In this document: positions 46,272 to 54,970 of the stretch, in pieces
Layout: each line of letters opens with the position of its first letter
How positions within the stretch are numbered: position 1 is the stretch's first letter
Assembly: GCF_030908405.1 (NCBI RefSeq)
Contig: NZ_CP133089.1
Span: 1,984,001 to 2,048,000 of the forward strand
Reading direction: 5' to 3'
DNA from: Aminobacterium sp. MB27-C1
GTDB lineage: Bacteria; Synergistota; Synergistia; Synergistales; Aminobacteriaceae
DNA length: 64,000 nucleotides
Program-made: the position numbers and the translations under genes
The notes under the pieces: generated by a model
Database searches by the model: none
The model's input: the letters and a program-made list of their open reading frames with translations, nothing else
Told to the model about the DNA's origin: nothing

Positions 46272-47738
46272 TTAAAGAAGCCCTGTCAACGCATTAAATT
46301 CATCTATTCTTTCATCGATAGCATCAGCCATTCCATGAATAGATCCCCAATACTCATCGTAGTCATACCACTGAGCATTTAATTCGTCGGAGGAACGCCC
46401 CTGTTGCTCTATCCATGTGTAATATTTAAGATTGTGAATTCGTTTGCGATCGTAATAGGAAAGTTCTTGCATGTAGTCAATGCCAACACCCAGAATGTGA
46501 CGATGATGGTCAACAGCAGCACACATCTCACTGTATTCTCCCATCTCTTTGGCCATCTCTTTCACTCTAGAACCATACATTTCCATAGAATCTGTCAAAA
46601 CGGTCATAATTACATTATGCTCGTCAAGCTCGTAGTATTTAGCCATTTTTACCGCCATCAAGATATTGGCCGCTCCGGAAATACCAATAAGAGGAAGACT
46701 CTCGATAAATTGCTCAGTTATTCCGTTTTTCCTTAAATATTCGTGACCTGCAGGTTCGTTGAAAAGACGTATCATTGCCATACTGTCTGCATCATCTATA
46801 TCAATAACCATATCGGTGTTTTTTACGTTATGAATCCAGGGAACGTGTTTATCGCCTATGCCTTCTATCCGATGAGCTCCAAAACCGTTCCAAAGCAACG
46901 TGGGACACTGCAATGCCTCTCCCACTCCGATTTTGCTCCATGGATATTTATCTTTGAGATAATCACCACTTCCAAGAGTTCCTCCAGACCCTGATGTGAG
47001 AACAACTCCAAAATAACGATCCTTTTCACCGCAAACTTCCTGTAAAACTTCATCCATAGCATGTCCAGTAACCTCGTAATGCCATAAATGATTACCAAAT
47101 TCATCAAACTGGTTAAAAACTACTATATTGTCACGGGTCTTGCGAAGCTCCCAAACTTTGTCATAAATCTCTTTCACGTTACTCTCTGTTCCGGGAGTTC
47201 CAATAACTTCGCCTGCAACTGTTTTAAGCCACTCGAATCGTTCCGGGCTCATTCCTTCTGGAAGAATAGCTATTGATTCACACCCCAATAGTTGCGCGTT
47301 ATATGCACCTCCCCGGCAATAGTTTCCAGTAGATGGCCACACGGCCTTTTGTGAGGTAGGGTCAAATTGACCTGTAACAAGACGCGGGGCTAAACATCCG
47401 AAGCTGGCTCCGACCTTATGTGCACCTGTGGGAAACCACTTACCGACAAGAGCAACAATCCGAGCCTTCACACCTGTTATTTCTTTAGGAATTTCTACAT
47501 AATTAACTTTCCCAAATAGCCCACCTTGCTTTTTAGGTTCATTTTTCCAGGTGATGCGGAATAAATTAGCTGAATCCACATCCCAAAGGCCAGTCTTTTT
47601 GAGACGCTCTTTGATCTTTTCAGGTGTGTAACGCTCTGGATTCTTCATCTGTTTAAAGGTTGGGATAATAATATTTCGCTCTTTTGCCCGCGCTACCGCT
47701 TTCTTGAGTTTCTCTTCATGAATGGTCAAATCGATCAT
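46272..47738 (-). CDS. PLP-dependent fold-type-II enzyme, cysteine synthase/Trp synthase-beta superfamily, function unknown
   Basis: A 488-residue enzyme, longer than most of its superfamily. The PLP lysine is in 'PTGAHKVGASFG', the phosphate loop is 'GSGGTLGSGDY', and the Asn/Ser 'STGNYCRGGAYNAQLLG' block follows. The C-terminal ~120 residues are rich in Tyr, His and Asp and do not resemble cysteine synthase. A lyase or deaminase acting on a diamino or beta-substituted amino acid is plausible, analogous in position to YgeX, but it is clearly not YgeX by sequence. It is first in the long TRAP-ABC transcript, behind a promoter element shared with the upstream unit. Confidence 0.75.
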   Translation of the reverse strand: MIDLTIHEEKLKKAVARAKERNIIIPTFKQMKNPERYTPEKIKERLKKTGLWDVDSANLFRITWKNEPKKQGGLFGKVNYVEIPKEITGVKARIVALVGKWFPTGAHKVGASFGCLAPRLVTGQFDPTSQKAVWPSTGNYCRGGAYNAQLLGCESIAILPEGMSPERFEWLKTVAGEVIGTPGTESNVKEIYDKVWELRKTRDNIVVFNQFDEFGNHLWHYEVTGHAMDEVLQEVCGEKDRYFGVVLTSGSGGTLGSGDYLKDKYPWSKIGVGEALQCPTLLWNGFGAHRIEGIGDKHVPWIHNVKNTDMVIDIDDADSMAMIRLFNEPAGHEYLRKNGITEQFIESLPLIGISGAANILMAVKMAKYYELDEHNVIMTVLTDSMEMYGSRVKEMAKEMGEYSEMCAAVDHHRHILGVGIDYMQELSYYDRKRIHNLKYYTWIEQQGRSSDELNAQWYDYDEYWGSIHGMADAIDERIDEFNALTGLL

Positions 47739-47902
47739 TCGTGCTCACTCCTGTTCTTTTATTTTTTATCCTCAAGCAGATTGCCTCATTTTTAAAAAAG
47801 AAAAAGGAGAACGTTAAAGAAGCGATATTTATGAATGCTAATTTGCAGAAATAATACGCAATGGAAGAAGGTAGATAGGAATGACGGATATTTTAGATTT
47901 GT

Positions 47903-47940
47903 ATGTATAAGGATACATCTAATACTATTACTTTCAATAA
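47903..47940 (-). promoter_or_regulatory. Shared promoter/regulatory element, downstream copy
   Basis: In the 248-base AT-rich gap between the two PLP genes, the minus strand has TTGAAA (47937-47932) and TATCCT (47915-47910), 16 bases apart. The 32-base stretch 47940-47909 matches 50522-50491 at 27 of 32 positions. An inverted repeat ATGTAT-AAGG-ATACAT (47903-47918) overlaps the -10 box. It probably drives the 12-gene unit ending at carbamate kinase. Confidence 0.6.
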
Positions 47941-47986
47941 TGAGTTACTTATGAAATACATAAAAATTTTTTAAAGATACCAATTG

Positions 47987-49228
47987 TCAAAGATGGGCGT
48001 TCAGGATTTCTTCAAAAGCATCTATATCAGGAGGTGCAGAAAGAGGCGCCCCAGCAGCTTTTCTTGCATTTGAAATATCTTTCAAACCGTTACCTGTTAC
48101 TACAACCGCTACGCTCTCGGAACTCTCAAGCATTCCTGCCATTGCCATCTTTCTAAAACCAGCAAAAGCAGCGGCACCTGCCGGCTCACCAAAGACTCCA
48201 GTTGATCGAGCTAATTCGGGTATAGCAGAAAGAATTTCTTCGTCCGAAACAACAACCATATCTCCGTTACTTTTTCGAACAGCGCGAAGAGCTTTTGCCC
48301 AATTCTTGGGTGCTCCCACAGAAATACTATCGGCAACAGTCTGAACAGGGCCAAATAAAACCCTCTCAGAACCAGCTTTAAAAGCCTCATAAATTGGCGC
48401 TGCATGTTCAGCCTGAACTCCAACTATTTTGGGAATACGGTCAATAAACCCGATATTCAGCAGATCCCAAAACCCCTTATATAATCCACCAATACAACAA
48501 CCATCTCCTACAGAAATAAAAATACGATCGGGGACTTGCCATCCTAATTGCTCGGCTATCTCTAACGCACACGTCTTTTTCCCCTCTACAAGGTAAGGAT
48601 TTATAGCGCAACTTCTGTTGTACCAACCGTAACGATCGATAGCGGCAGCTGCCAAGTCAAAAGCATCGCTATAATCTCCTTCTACAAGAACAACAGTAGC
48701 TCCATAAACAAGAAGCTGTGTAATTTTTGCTTCTGGAGCTTTTTCCGGCACAAAAATAAAACTGGGAAGCCCCGACACCGCTGCAAATCCTGAAAGAGAA
48801 CTAGCCGCATTTCCCGTAGAGGCACATGCGATTGTTGTATATCCAAAATCAAGAGCTTTTGCTACGCCAACGGCACTTGCACGATCTTTGAGAGACCCAG
48901 TGGGATTTCTGCCGTCATCTTTTATAAAAACAGCCGAAACTCCATAGGTCTCCGCCACCTTTTTGCTCATATAGAGAGGTGTCCAACCTACGGATAAAGA
49001 AGGAATATGTTCAGAATTGATAACAGGAAGCAGGGGAGCATAACGCCATAAAGAAGGAGAAGAATCTTTTTTCAGACGTTCACGGGAGAAAGATTGCGCC
49101 ACTTCATCATAATCATAAAGTACGTCCAGTGTTCCATCTTGCCCACAAAAAGGACACGTATATTTTACTTCTTCAAGCTTAAAGGTTTTTCCACATAGAA
49201 CACACTTCAATTCTAACGGATATCCCAT
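47987..49228 (-). CDS. Threonine synthase-like PLP enzyme with N-terminal zinc ribbon
   Basis: A 413-residue fold-type-II PLP protein. The N-terminus has a zinc-ribbon pattern, 'CVLCGKTF' and 'YTCPFCGQDG', then 'PLYMSKKVAETYGVSAVFIKDDGRNPTGSLKDRAS' with the PLP lysine, 'ACASTGNAASSLSGFAA' and 'SVGDGCCIGGLYKGF'. This is the threonine synthase layout of bacteria and archaea, but its position among M20, TRAP and carbamoyltransferase genes suggests a catabolic lyase instead. The start is uncertain: ATG at 49228 gives a natural N-terminus, and ATG at 49249 is in frame. Confidence 0.8.
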   Translation of the reverse strand: MGYPLELKCVLCGKTFKLEEVKYTCPFCGQDGTLDVLYDYDEVAQSFSRERLKKDSSPSLWRYAPLLPVINSEHIPSLSVGWTPLYMSKKVAETYGVSAVFIKDDGRNPTGSLKDRASAVGVAKALDFGYTTIACASTGNAASSLSGFAAVSGLPSFIFVPEKAPEAKITQLLVYGATVVLVEGDYSDAFDLAAAAIDRYGWYNRSCAINPYLVEGKKTCALEIAEQLGWQVPDRIFISVGDGCCIGGLYKGFWDLLNIGFIDRIPKIVGVQAEHAAPIYEAFKAGSERVLFGPVQTVADSISVGAPKNWAKALRAVRKSNGDMVVVSDEEILSAIPELARSTGVFGEPAGAAAFAGFRKMAMAGMLESSESVAVVVTGNGLKDISNARKAAGAPLSAPPDIDAFEEILNAHL

Positions 49229-49271
49229 ACCTCTATTCGCCCCTTTCATCTATTTTTCTAAAAATTAATAT

Positions 49272-50465
49272 TCAAGAAAGAATAGATTCTGCTATACCGC
49301 AATACCCTCGATAAGCTAAGGCAAGCTGCTCTATTTCAATATATTCATCAACAGTATGAGCTAACTCCCGACAAGAAGGGCCAAAAGCCACGGTAGGAAT
49401 TCCCATTTCACCAGCATAGTAACAACCGTTCGTTCCGAAACCAGGAGATTCTGAAAGACGAGGAGCAAGCCCTGCCTTTTCCACCCCTTCTAAAACTTTT
49501 TTCAAATAGAAAGAGTCTTCAGGTAAAACCCATGCTCTGGCAAAATGTTTTCCACGTATAGGGGCACCTGTATAACAGCGATCTTCTGTAGCTGATATAT
49601 AAATTAAGGCGCGAATACCTTCCATATCGTTTTTTTTCGTGTTAACAATAATTTGAAGTCGATCTAATATTTTTTCGGGAGTATCGTAAGGAAGAAGACG
49701 AAGATCGTACGTAGCTTTACAGACTTGAGGCACCATTCCATTCGTAAATTCGGGGAAAGTACGAAGATTCGTTAAAACAAGAATGCCTTGTCCAAGATAA
49801 GGATCTGAATCAGGTTTAAAGGAACAATGAATAGAAGAAAGAATGCGGGTCATAGCGTCCGCCGCGTTTGTTCCGTATTCAGGCTGAGCAGAATGGGCCA
49901 TACGTCCTTGTGTTTCAATAACAATTTCAGCTCGACCTCTCTGCCCACGTTCTACTTCAAGTTGAGAAGCTTCCCCTATAACTACAAAATCAGGAGGGTA
50001 AGAAAGAGCAACTGCCCGCGATGAGATTCCCTCAAAACGTTCTTGAAAAACCGTTCCTGCAACAACAATCTCACCCTGAAGATTTTTATGCTGATCCTCT
50101 TTCAAAGCTGCCCCAGCCATAATCATAGCAGCCAGACACCCCTTCTGATCTGACGCTCCTCGGCCATAAATGCAACCATTTTTTATAAATGCTCCGTAAG
50201 GATAATAGCTCCAATCCGTCGGGATTCCTGGATCAACATGATCCATTTGAGATTCAAATAAAAGTCTTTTCCCAGGGGTGGCAAAAAAAATACGTCCAAT
50301 TACATTTCCATAAGCATCTATTGTTACATCATCATACCCTACCGACCGCATTATTTCTGCCGTAAAAAGTGCAACTTCCCGCTCTTTTCCTGAGAGACTC
50401 GGCCTTCGGATTAATTCTTGGCATAATCGGATCAAATCAGTTTGTCGTTTTCCACTGAGAACCAT
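49272..50465 (-). CDS. M20 metallohydrolase, YgeY-like (second copy)
   Basis: A 397-residue M20 enzyme, a diverged paralogue of the one at 42010-43230. Metal ligands: 'ESQMDHVDPG', 'GRGASDQKG', the Glu in 'VFQERFEG', 'IGEASQ' and His in 'LAHTVDEY'; 'VERGQRGRAEIVI' opens the lid domain. Two M20 enzymes in one regulon suggest two amide substrates or two successive deacylations. AAGGAGGAGG precedes the ATG. It heads its transcript, divergent from the LysR gene, behind the upstream copy of the shared promoter element. Confidence 0.85.
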   Translation of the reverse strand: MVLSGKRQTDLIRLCQELIRRPSLSGKEREVALFTAEIMRSVGYDDVTIDAYGNVIGRIFFATPGKRLLFESQMDHVDPGIPTDWSYYPYGAFIKNGCIYGRGASDQKGCLAAMIMAGAALKEDQHKNLQGEIVVAGTVFQERFEGISSRAVALSYPPDFVVIGEASQLEVERGQRGRAEIVIETQGRMAHSAQPEYGTNAADAMTRILSSIHCSFKPDSDPYLGQGILVLTNLRTFPEFTNGMVPQVCKATYDLRLLPYDTPEKILDRLQIIVNTKKNDMEGIRALIYISATEDRCYTGAPIRGKHFARAWVLPEDSFYLKKVLEGVEKAGLAPRLSESPGFGTNGCYYAGEMGIPTVAFGPSCRELAHTVDEYIEIEQLALAYRGYCGIAESILS

Positions 50466-50490
50466 ATTGCCTCCTCCTTATTTTATAAAC

Positions 50491-50522
50491 AAGCATACAT
50501 CTGTTACTATTTATTTCAATAA
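50491..50522 (-). promoter_or_regulatory. Shared promoter/regulatory element, upstream copy
   Basis: On the minus strand TTGAAA (50519-50514) and TATGCT (50497-50492) are 16 bases apart, driving the M20-threonine-synthase-like pair. The whole 32-base element, including the non-promoter spacer blocks AATAGTA and AGATGTAT, matches the copy at 47909-47940 at 27 of 32 positions. Such conservation inside the spacer points to a bound regulator. Confidence 0.65.
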
Positions 50523-50532
50523 ACAATACCTA

Positions 50533-50548
50533 ATATGAATCATCATAT
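50533..50548. promoter_or_regulatory. Palindrome in the LysR divergent promoter region
   Basis: ATATGA-ATCA-TCATAT is a perfect 6-4-6 inverted repeat, 27 bases before the lysR-type start codon and adjacent to the shared promoter element. It is well placed for LysR autoregulation and for control of the divergent catabolic genes. Confidence 0.45.
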
Positions 50549-50575
50549 AAATCTTATGGAAAAGAAGGGATACCT

Positions 50576-51484
50576 ATGAACCTTAATCAATTACGTGTTT
50601 TCTGTTCTATTGTTGAGGAGGGATCCTTCCGGCTGGCGGGAGAAAAACTATTTCTCTCACAGCCTTCTGTAAGCCAATACATAGCAACACTTGAAAAATC
50701 ATATGATGTAAAATTGTTTGTTCGCCGTGGACGCTCTATCTCTCTGACCCCCGAAGGCAGGGCTCTGTACATTCTGGCTCAGGACCTGTTAAAACGAGTA
50801 GATTCCATTCCAGAAAAATTTCGGGAAATGCAACTTCTCAAATATGGAGAGCTCTGTATCGGAACGACACCAAGTTGCGGAAAGACACTATTACCTTTAA
50901 TCATCTCTACATATAGGAGTAAATTTCCTCATATAGAGCTTCAAATTAAAACAGCAACCGAACAAGCCCTTATTGACATGATAGAAAATGACAATATAGA
51001 ACTTGCCTTTTGGGAACATAATCCTCTTCTCACCCCCTCTTCATCTTTAATAAGCCAAACATTGGGACGAAGCGCTTTTGCTCTTATTGCTCCCACAGGG
51101 CATCCTTGGGCAAAATCAAAAATAGTTTACCCAGAGCAATTGTTAGACCAACACTTCATTTCATATAGCGCAGATACGCCATTGCATTACTTTGTAAATG
51201 ATTTCTTCATCAAAAATAAATTGAAAATGCCCCATTTAATTCAAGTAGATAATCAAGAACTGCTTATTCAACTTGTTTCGAGAGGTTTTGGTATCGGCAT
51301 TGTAATGGAAACAGCGGCAAGAAAAGAAGTGAAGCAAAAGGATGTAGTGATACTCCCTCTGGAGGGACTTAATGATATAAACCGTGAGATATTGATCGTT
51401 CATTCAAAAGTAAAGGGGTTAACTTATGCAGGGTGGGAGATGGGGAAAATAGCAGAAAATATAGCGCCTCAGTTTTTATATTAA
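50576..51484 (+). CDS. LysR family transcriptional regulator
   Basis: A 302-residue LysR protein. The winged helix-turn-helix occupies residues 1-60 ('LRVFCSIVEEGSFRLAGEKLFLSQPSVSQYIATLEK') and the effector domain follows from about residue 90 ('LCIGTTPSCGKTLLPLIISTY'). GAAGGG precedes the ATG. It is divergent from the M20 gene and is the obvious regulator of the catabolic island. The effector is unknown; it may be the imported substrate or a ring-opened intermediate. Confidence 0.93.
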   Translation: MNLNQLRVFCSIVEEGSFRLAGEKLFLSQPSVSQYIATLEKSYDVKLFVRRGRSISLTPEGRALYILAQDLLKRVDSIPEKFREMQLLKYGELCIGTTPSCGKTLLPLIISTYRSKFPHIELQIKTATEQALIDMIENDNIELAFWEHNPLLTPSSSLISQTLGRSAFALIAPTGHPWAKSKIVYPEQLLDQHFISYSADTPLHYFVNDFFIKNKLKMPHLIQVDNQELLIQLVSRGFGIGIVMETAARKEVKQKDVVILPLEGLNDINREILIVHSKVKGLTYAGWEMGKIAENIAPQFLY

Positions 51485-51631
51485 GAACATGGTGCAAATG
51501 TCTAAAAAAGGGGCTGTACTTTCTTTGTATTTTGTATATTAGTCCCATGTAATTGAACGTTTTTTTGTATATGCTATAGATATGTAATTTATATGGAAAT
51601 CACCACCTCCAGATGTTTAAGAGATTCCCCA

Positions 51632-51676
51632 GAAAAAAGAGAGTTCCTGAAGTGCCCTCAGGAACTCTCTTTCTAA
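51632..51676. terminator. Bidirectional terminator between LysR and pepF
   Basis: A 13-bp stem, AGAGAGTTCCTGA (51638-51650) with TCAGGAACTCTCT (51658-51670), encloses a 7-base loop. Six T follow on the minus strand (ending pepF) and a TTTCTAATTTT run follows on the plus strand. The preceding ~130 bases after the lysR stop hold nothing I can identify. Confidence 0.85.
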
Positions 51677-51678
51677 TT

Positions 51679-53508
51679 TTATCCAAGTAACTCTTTAAGC
51701 TCTGCCATCTTTTCTTTAAAAACAGCAATTGTTTCTTCGAGAGGTGCAGATGATGTCATATCTACTCCCGCATTTTTAAGAATATTAATGGAATAAGAAG
51801 AACTTCCCTGTTTCAAGAAATCAAGATAGCGGGTTCTTTTTATTTCCCCATCATTCAAAATCTGTTGTGAAAGAGATGTTGCAGCAGCATATCCCGTAAC
51901 GTACTTATACACATAAAAGGCAGAATAGAAATGGGGAATTCGCGCCCATTCAATATCAATACGATTATCAACAGAGATAGACGGCCCATAATAAGCAACA
52001 TTAAGATCATGCCATATAGTAGATAGACGATCTGCCGTAAGGGGATCTCCTTTTTCTGCCATAGAGTGAGATGTTCGCTCAAAATCTGCAAACATGGCCT
52101 GACGATATACAGTTGTACGTATCTGTTCAAGGAAGTAATTCAATAAATAGATTCGAGTGTTTCGGTCTGTAGAGTTCTCAATAAGATAATGAAGTAACAA
52201 CGCTTCATTTGTAGTCGAAGCAACTTCTGCTAAAAATATAGTGTAATCCGCATAGATAAAGGGCTGATTCTTATGAGAATACCACGTATGGATAGAGTGT
52301 CCCATTTCATGAGCAATAGTAAAAACGTCATTAATGGTGCCATTATAATTCAGCAAAACATAGGGATGAGTTCCATAACTCCCCCACGAATAGGCACCCT
52401 TTCTTTTCCCCTGGTTTTCATAAACATCAATCCAGCTAGATTCAAATCCATGCTTTAAAATCGACAGATACTCTTTTCCAAGAGGTTCTAATCCCTTTAA
52501 AACCATAGAGCACGCCTCATCGTAAGAAATATCTTTATGCGGTTCATCAACGAGGGGAACATAAAGATCGTGCATGCGCAACTCAGGAACCTCGAGAACC
52601 TCTTTTCTCAAAGCCACATATTCATGAAGAGGAGCGAGATTTTCACGAATAGTATCTACAACAGCATCGTAAACCGACAAGGGGATATGATCTGAATCAA
52701 GAGCCCCCTCCAGACAACTTTCATATTTTCTTGATTGAGCATAAAAAAGGTCGCTTTTGACGCTTGAACTATACATGGCTGCCAAAGAATTTTTATACTT
52801 GCTGTACGTATCAAAAAGGCTTTCATAAGCGTCTTGGCGAACACGACGATCTTTTGAGCGAATAAACCGAATGTACCTTTCCTCACTGAGTTCCACTTCA
52901 TTTCCCTTTTCGTCAACGACAGTGGGAAATTTCATATCTGCGTTGGTAAAAAGAGAGAATATCTCTTCTGGTCCTCGGGCCACTTCTCCAGCGCGAGCAA
53001 GCAATTCTTCCTCAGATTGAGAGAGAGTATGAGGTCTCATTCGTAAAATATTTTCAAAGAAAAAAACGTATTTCTTCAAGTCCGAAGACTGGTTTATGAA
53101 GCTCTGCAAAAGACCATCCTCTGCAGATAAAATCTCTGGGGTATAAAAAGAAACAGCTGCAGACAATTTGGTAAGCAGAGAACCTGCCCTATCTGCCAAT
53201 GCCTGATAGATTTCTTTTGACGTATCCTCATGACTTTTCATTACTGCGTATGCATAAAGCTTCCCCATTATAATTTCGGCATTTTCCATAAGTTGAATAC
53301 TCTCAAACAATTTTTGGGGAGATTCGAAAAGATGCCCCTGATACTCTTGAAAACGAGGCAACATTTTTTCGAGATTTTTAAAGTCTTCTTCCCATTTTTC
53401 AATAGAAATATAAATATCCTCTAATTTCCACATATACATAGAATCCATATCTTCTCTTTTAGGGAGCACTCCGGAAAAAGCTGAATTATTTTCTTGTTGA
53501 TAAAGCAT
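51679..53508 (-). CDS. pepF: Oligoendopeptidase F (PepF, M3B)
   Basis: A 609-residue cytoplasmic zinc endopeptidase that cuts short peptides. The HExxH site is in 'TIAHEMGHSIHTWYS' with the third ligand region 'LAEVASTTNEALLLHYL', and the usual long helical N-terminal half begins 'RWKLEDIY'-like at residue 28. Length matches the family. GGAGGAG precedes the ATG. It is probably a single-gene unit and fits an organism that ferments peptides. Confidence 0.95.
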   Translation of the reverse strand: MLYQQENNSAFSGVLPKREDMDSMYMWKLEDIYISIEKWEEDFKNLEKMLPRFQEYQGHLFESPQKLFESIQLMENAEIIMGKLYAYAVMKSHEDTSKEIYQALADRAGSLLTKLSAAVSFYTPEILSAEDGLLQSFINQSSDLKKYVFFFENILRMRPHTLSQSEEELLARAGEVARGPEEIFSLFTNADMKFPTVVDEKGNEVELSEERYIRFIRSKDRRVRQDAYESLFDTYSKYKNSLAAMYSSSVKSDLFYAQSRKYESCLEGALDSDHIPLSVYDAVVDTIRENLAPLHEYVALRKEVLEVPELRMHDLYVPLVDEPHKDISYDEACSMVLKGLEPLGKEYLSILKHGFESSWIDVYENQGKRKGAYSWGSYGTHPYVLLNYNGTINDVFTIAHEMGHSIHTWYSHKNQPFIYADYTIFLAEVASTTNEALLLHYLIENSTDRNTRIYLLNYFLEQIRTTVYRQAMFADFERTSHSMAEKGDPLTADRLSTIWHDLNVAYYGPSISVDNRIDIEWARIPHFYSAFYVYKYVTGYAAATSLSQQILNDGEIKRTRYLDFLKQGSSSYSINILKNAGVDMTSSAPLEETIAVFKEKMAELKELLG

Positions 53509-53551
53509 CTTTACTCCTCCTGTTTAAAAACTTACTTTATTATATCCCTAC

Positions 53552-53588
53552 AAAAAAACCCGCGAGGAAAGAAAGTACACCCCGCGGG
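53552..53588 (-). terminator. Terminator of the flavin reductase-like gene
   Basis: CCCGCG (53559-53564) pairs with CGCGGG (53583-53588). On the minus strand the stem is followed by seven T. It lies between the flavin reductase-like gene and pepF, so the two are separate transcripts. Confidence 0.75.
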
Positions 53589-53610
53589 ATCTTTACTGAA
53601 AACGTACCTT

Positions 53611-54183
53611 TTATTTAATGAAAAACTTTCCTAATTTATATGCTTCTCCCAAATCAGAACCTAAAGCATAGTAGTGGCGAAATTTCGGAGAAAATATTAC
53701 AGGCTGAACAAGAGTCGGATCTGGATAGCCATCATTGGCAAGACACTCTTCACTGGCCAATGCATTAAGGACCTCCCCAACAAACATTACATGAGTTCCT
53801 AGCTCAAGAGTGTGTACTAACCGACATTCAATGGAGATGGGAAACTCTTCAATATAGGGAGCATCTACTTTTTCTCCCCGAATTGGAGTAAGTTTGGTTT
53901 CCTCAAATTTATCATGATCGCGCCCTGAAACCATACCAAAAAAATCTGCTTCTTTCACATATTTATCAGACGGTATATTGACGGTAAAAGCCTTCCTATC
54001 CAGAATATTTTTGTAGCTATAACGAATCTTCTGCACAGAGATAGTTATACAAGGAGGCACAGAGCAACATATACCTCCCCACGCAGCTGTCATAACATTC
54101 GGCTTGCCTTTTTCGTCATAATTCCCGATAATAAGAACAGGTGCCGGATAGAGTGGCATCTGAATGCCAATAGTTTTTTTCAT
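53611..54183 (-). CDS. Flavin reductase-like FMN-binding split-barrel protein
   Basis: A 190-residue protein of the flavin reductase-like/DUF447-type split barrel. 'PAPVLIIGNYDEKGKPNVMTAAWGGICCSVPPCITISVQKIRYSYKNI' (shown in family terms, residues ~12-58) carries the FMN contacts, followed by 'FTVNIPS' and 'FEETKLTPIRGEKVDAPYIEEFPISIECR', the usual dimer core. It probably binds FMN and reduces a small electron acceptor or flavin. ATG at 54183 follows GAGGAGG; the frame to 54216 is an upstream extension. Monocistronic. Confidence 0.85.
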   Translation of the reverse strand: MKKTIGIQMPLYPAPVLIIGNYDEKGKPNVMTAAWGGICCSVPPCITISVQKIRYSYKNILDRKAFTVNIPSDKYVKEADFFGMVSGRDHDKFEETKLTPIRGEKVDAPYIEEFPISIECRLVHTLELGTHVMFVGEVLNALASEECLANDGYPDPTLVQPVIFSPKFRHYYALGSDLGEAYKLGKFFIK

Positions 54184-54339
54184 ATTATTAACCTCCTCTC
54201 TCTTCATCCTTTTCATTATAACGTAAGGTTGAACCTAAAAATTCCTGCAGAAAAACGAGATTACACAAGGAAATTTAACGTTACTTCATATTTTAAGAAA
54301 TAAATTGGATTATTCCCCTTTTTAGAAGGTCATGGGAAC

Positions 54340-54395
54340 TTGCCTAACCAATGCTGACGTATATAATAATTACTGAAAGGTCAATAAAGGTCAGT
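54340..54395 (+). promoter_or_regulatory. hsp20 promoter with 10-bp tandem direct repeat
   Basis: TTGCCT (54340-54345) and TATAAT (54362-54367) are 16 bases apart. Directly after it, over the predicted start point, is a tandem repeat of AAAGGTCA(A/G)T at 54376-54385 and 54386-54395. One-helical-turn spacing suggests a protein-binding site. It is not a CIRCE element. Confidence 0.55.
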
Positions 54396-54414
54396 ATTTT
54401 AGGAGGTGGAGCTT

Positions 54415-54906
54415 ATGAAACGATATTTAGCTCGGAGGCCTTTAGACAGAGTGTTTCCTTCAACTTTTTTTAGTTCTCCCATGGAGAATATGATGAAAAA
54501 CATGTTTAGGAGTTTTGATGACGTGATGTCATCTTTCCCATGGAATGAAGAGTCAGCTTCGACATCCATGACTCCTCGTGGTGATATGTACAGGAAAGAC
54601 GGCAAGATTATTGCGGAGCTTGAGCTACCAGGAGTAGATCCTGCCCAGGTCGACTTAAAAATCTACCACGATAGACTCGTTCTTAATGTGGTGAAAAAAG
54701 ACGAACGGCAAATAGAAGACGAGAATTACTACAGAGCCGAAAGATACTATGGAAATATTTCCCGTATCTTGCAATTTCCCGAAGAAGTGGATCCGGAAAG
54801 TGCAAAAGCTTCGTACAAAAATGGTATTTTGACCATAGAAATCACAGAAAAGAAACAACCAGAAAAATATAAAAGTATTGAGATAAAGAACGAAGAGACC
54901 AACTAA
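54415..54906 (+). CDS. Small heat-shock protein Hsp20
   Basis: A 163-residue ATP-independent holdase with an N-terminal arm (1-50, Met/Phe-rich) and an alpha-crystallin domain ('ASTSMTPRGDMYRKDGKIIAELELPGVDPAQVDLKIYHD' region, written here only as location ~50-90, ending 'ASYKNGILTIEITEK'). The C-terminus lacks a clear I-x-I motif ('KSIEIKN' comes closest). AGGAGG precedes the ATG at 54415. It sits 64 bases before the encapsulated ferritin and may be co-transcribed with it. Confidence 0.93.
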   Translation: MKRYLARRPLDRVFPSTFFSSPMENMMKNMFRSFDDVMSSFPWNEESASTSMTPRGDMYRKDGKIIAELELPGVDPAQVDLKIYHDRLVLNVVKKDERQIEDENYYRAERYYGNISRILQFPEEVDPESAKASYKNGILTIEITEKKQPEKYKSIEIKNEETN

Positions 54907-54970
54907 TGTAGAAAGGCGGGTGGATTATGGAATCTGCCCGCCATTTTTTACTTTTGAGAGGAGTGAAAGA

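Noticed and set aside
51614-51691. Small plus-strand ORF starting MFKRF after the lysR stop
   Set aside because: It has no ribosome site (the upstream sequence is the complement, CCTCC) and its codons are mostly the bidirectional terminator stem.
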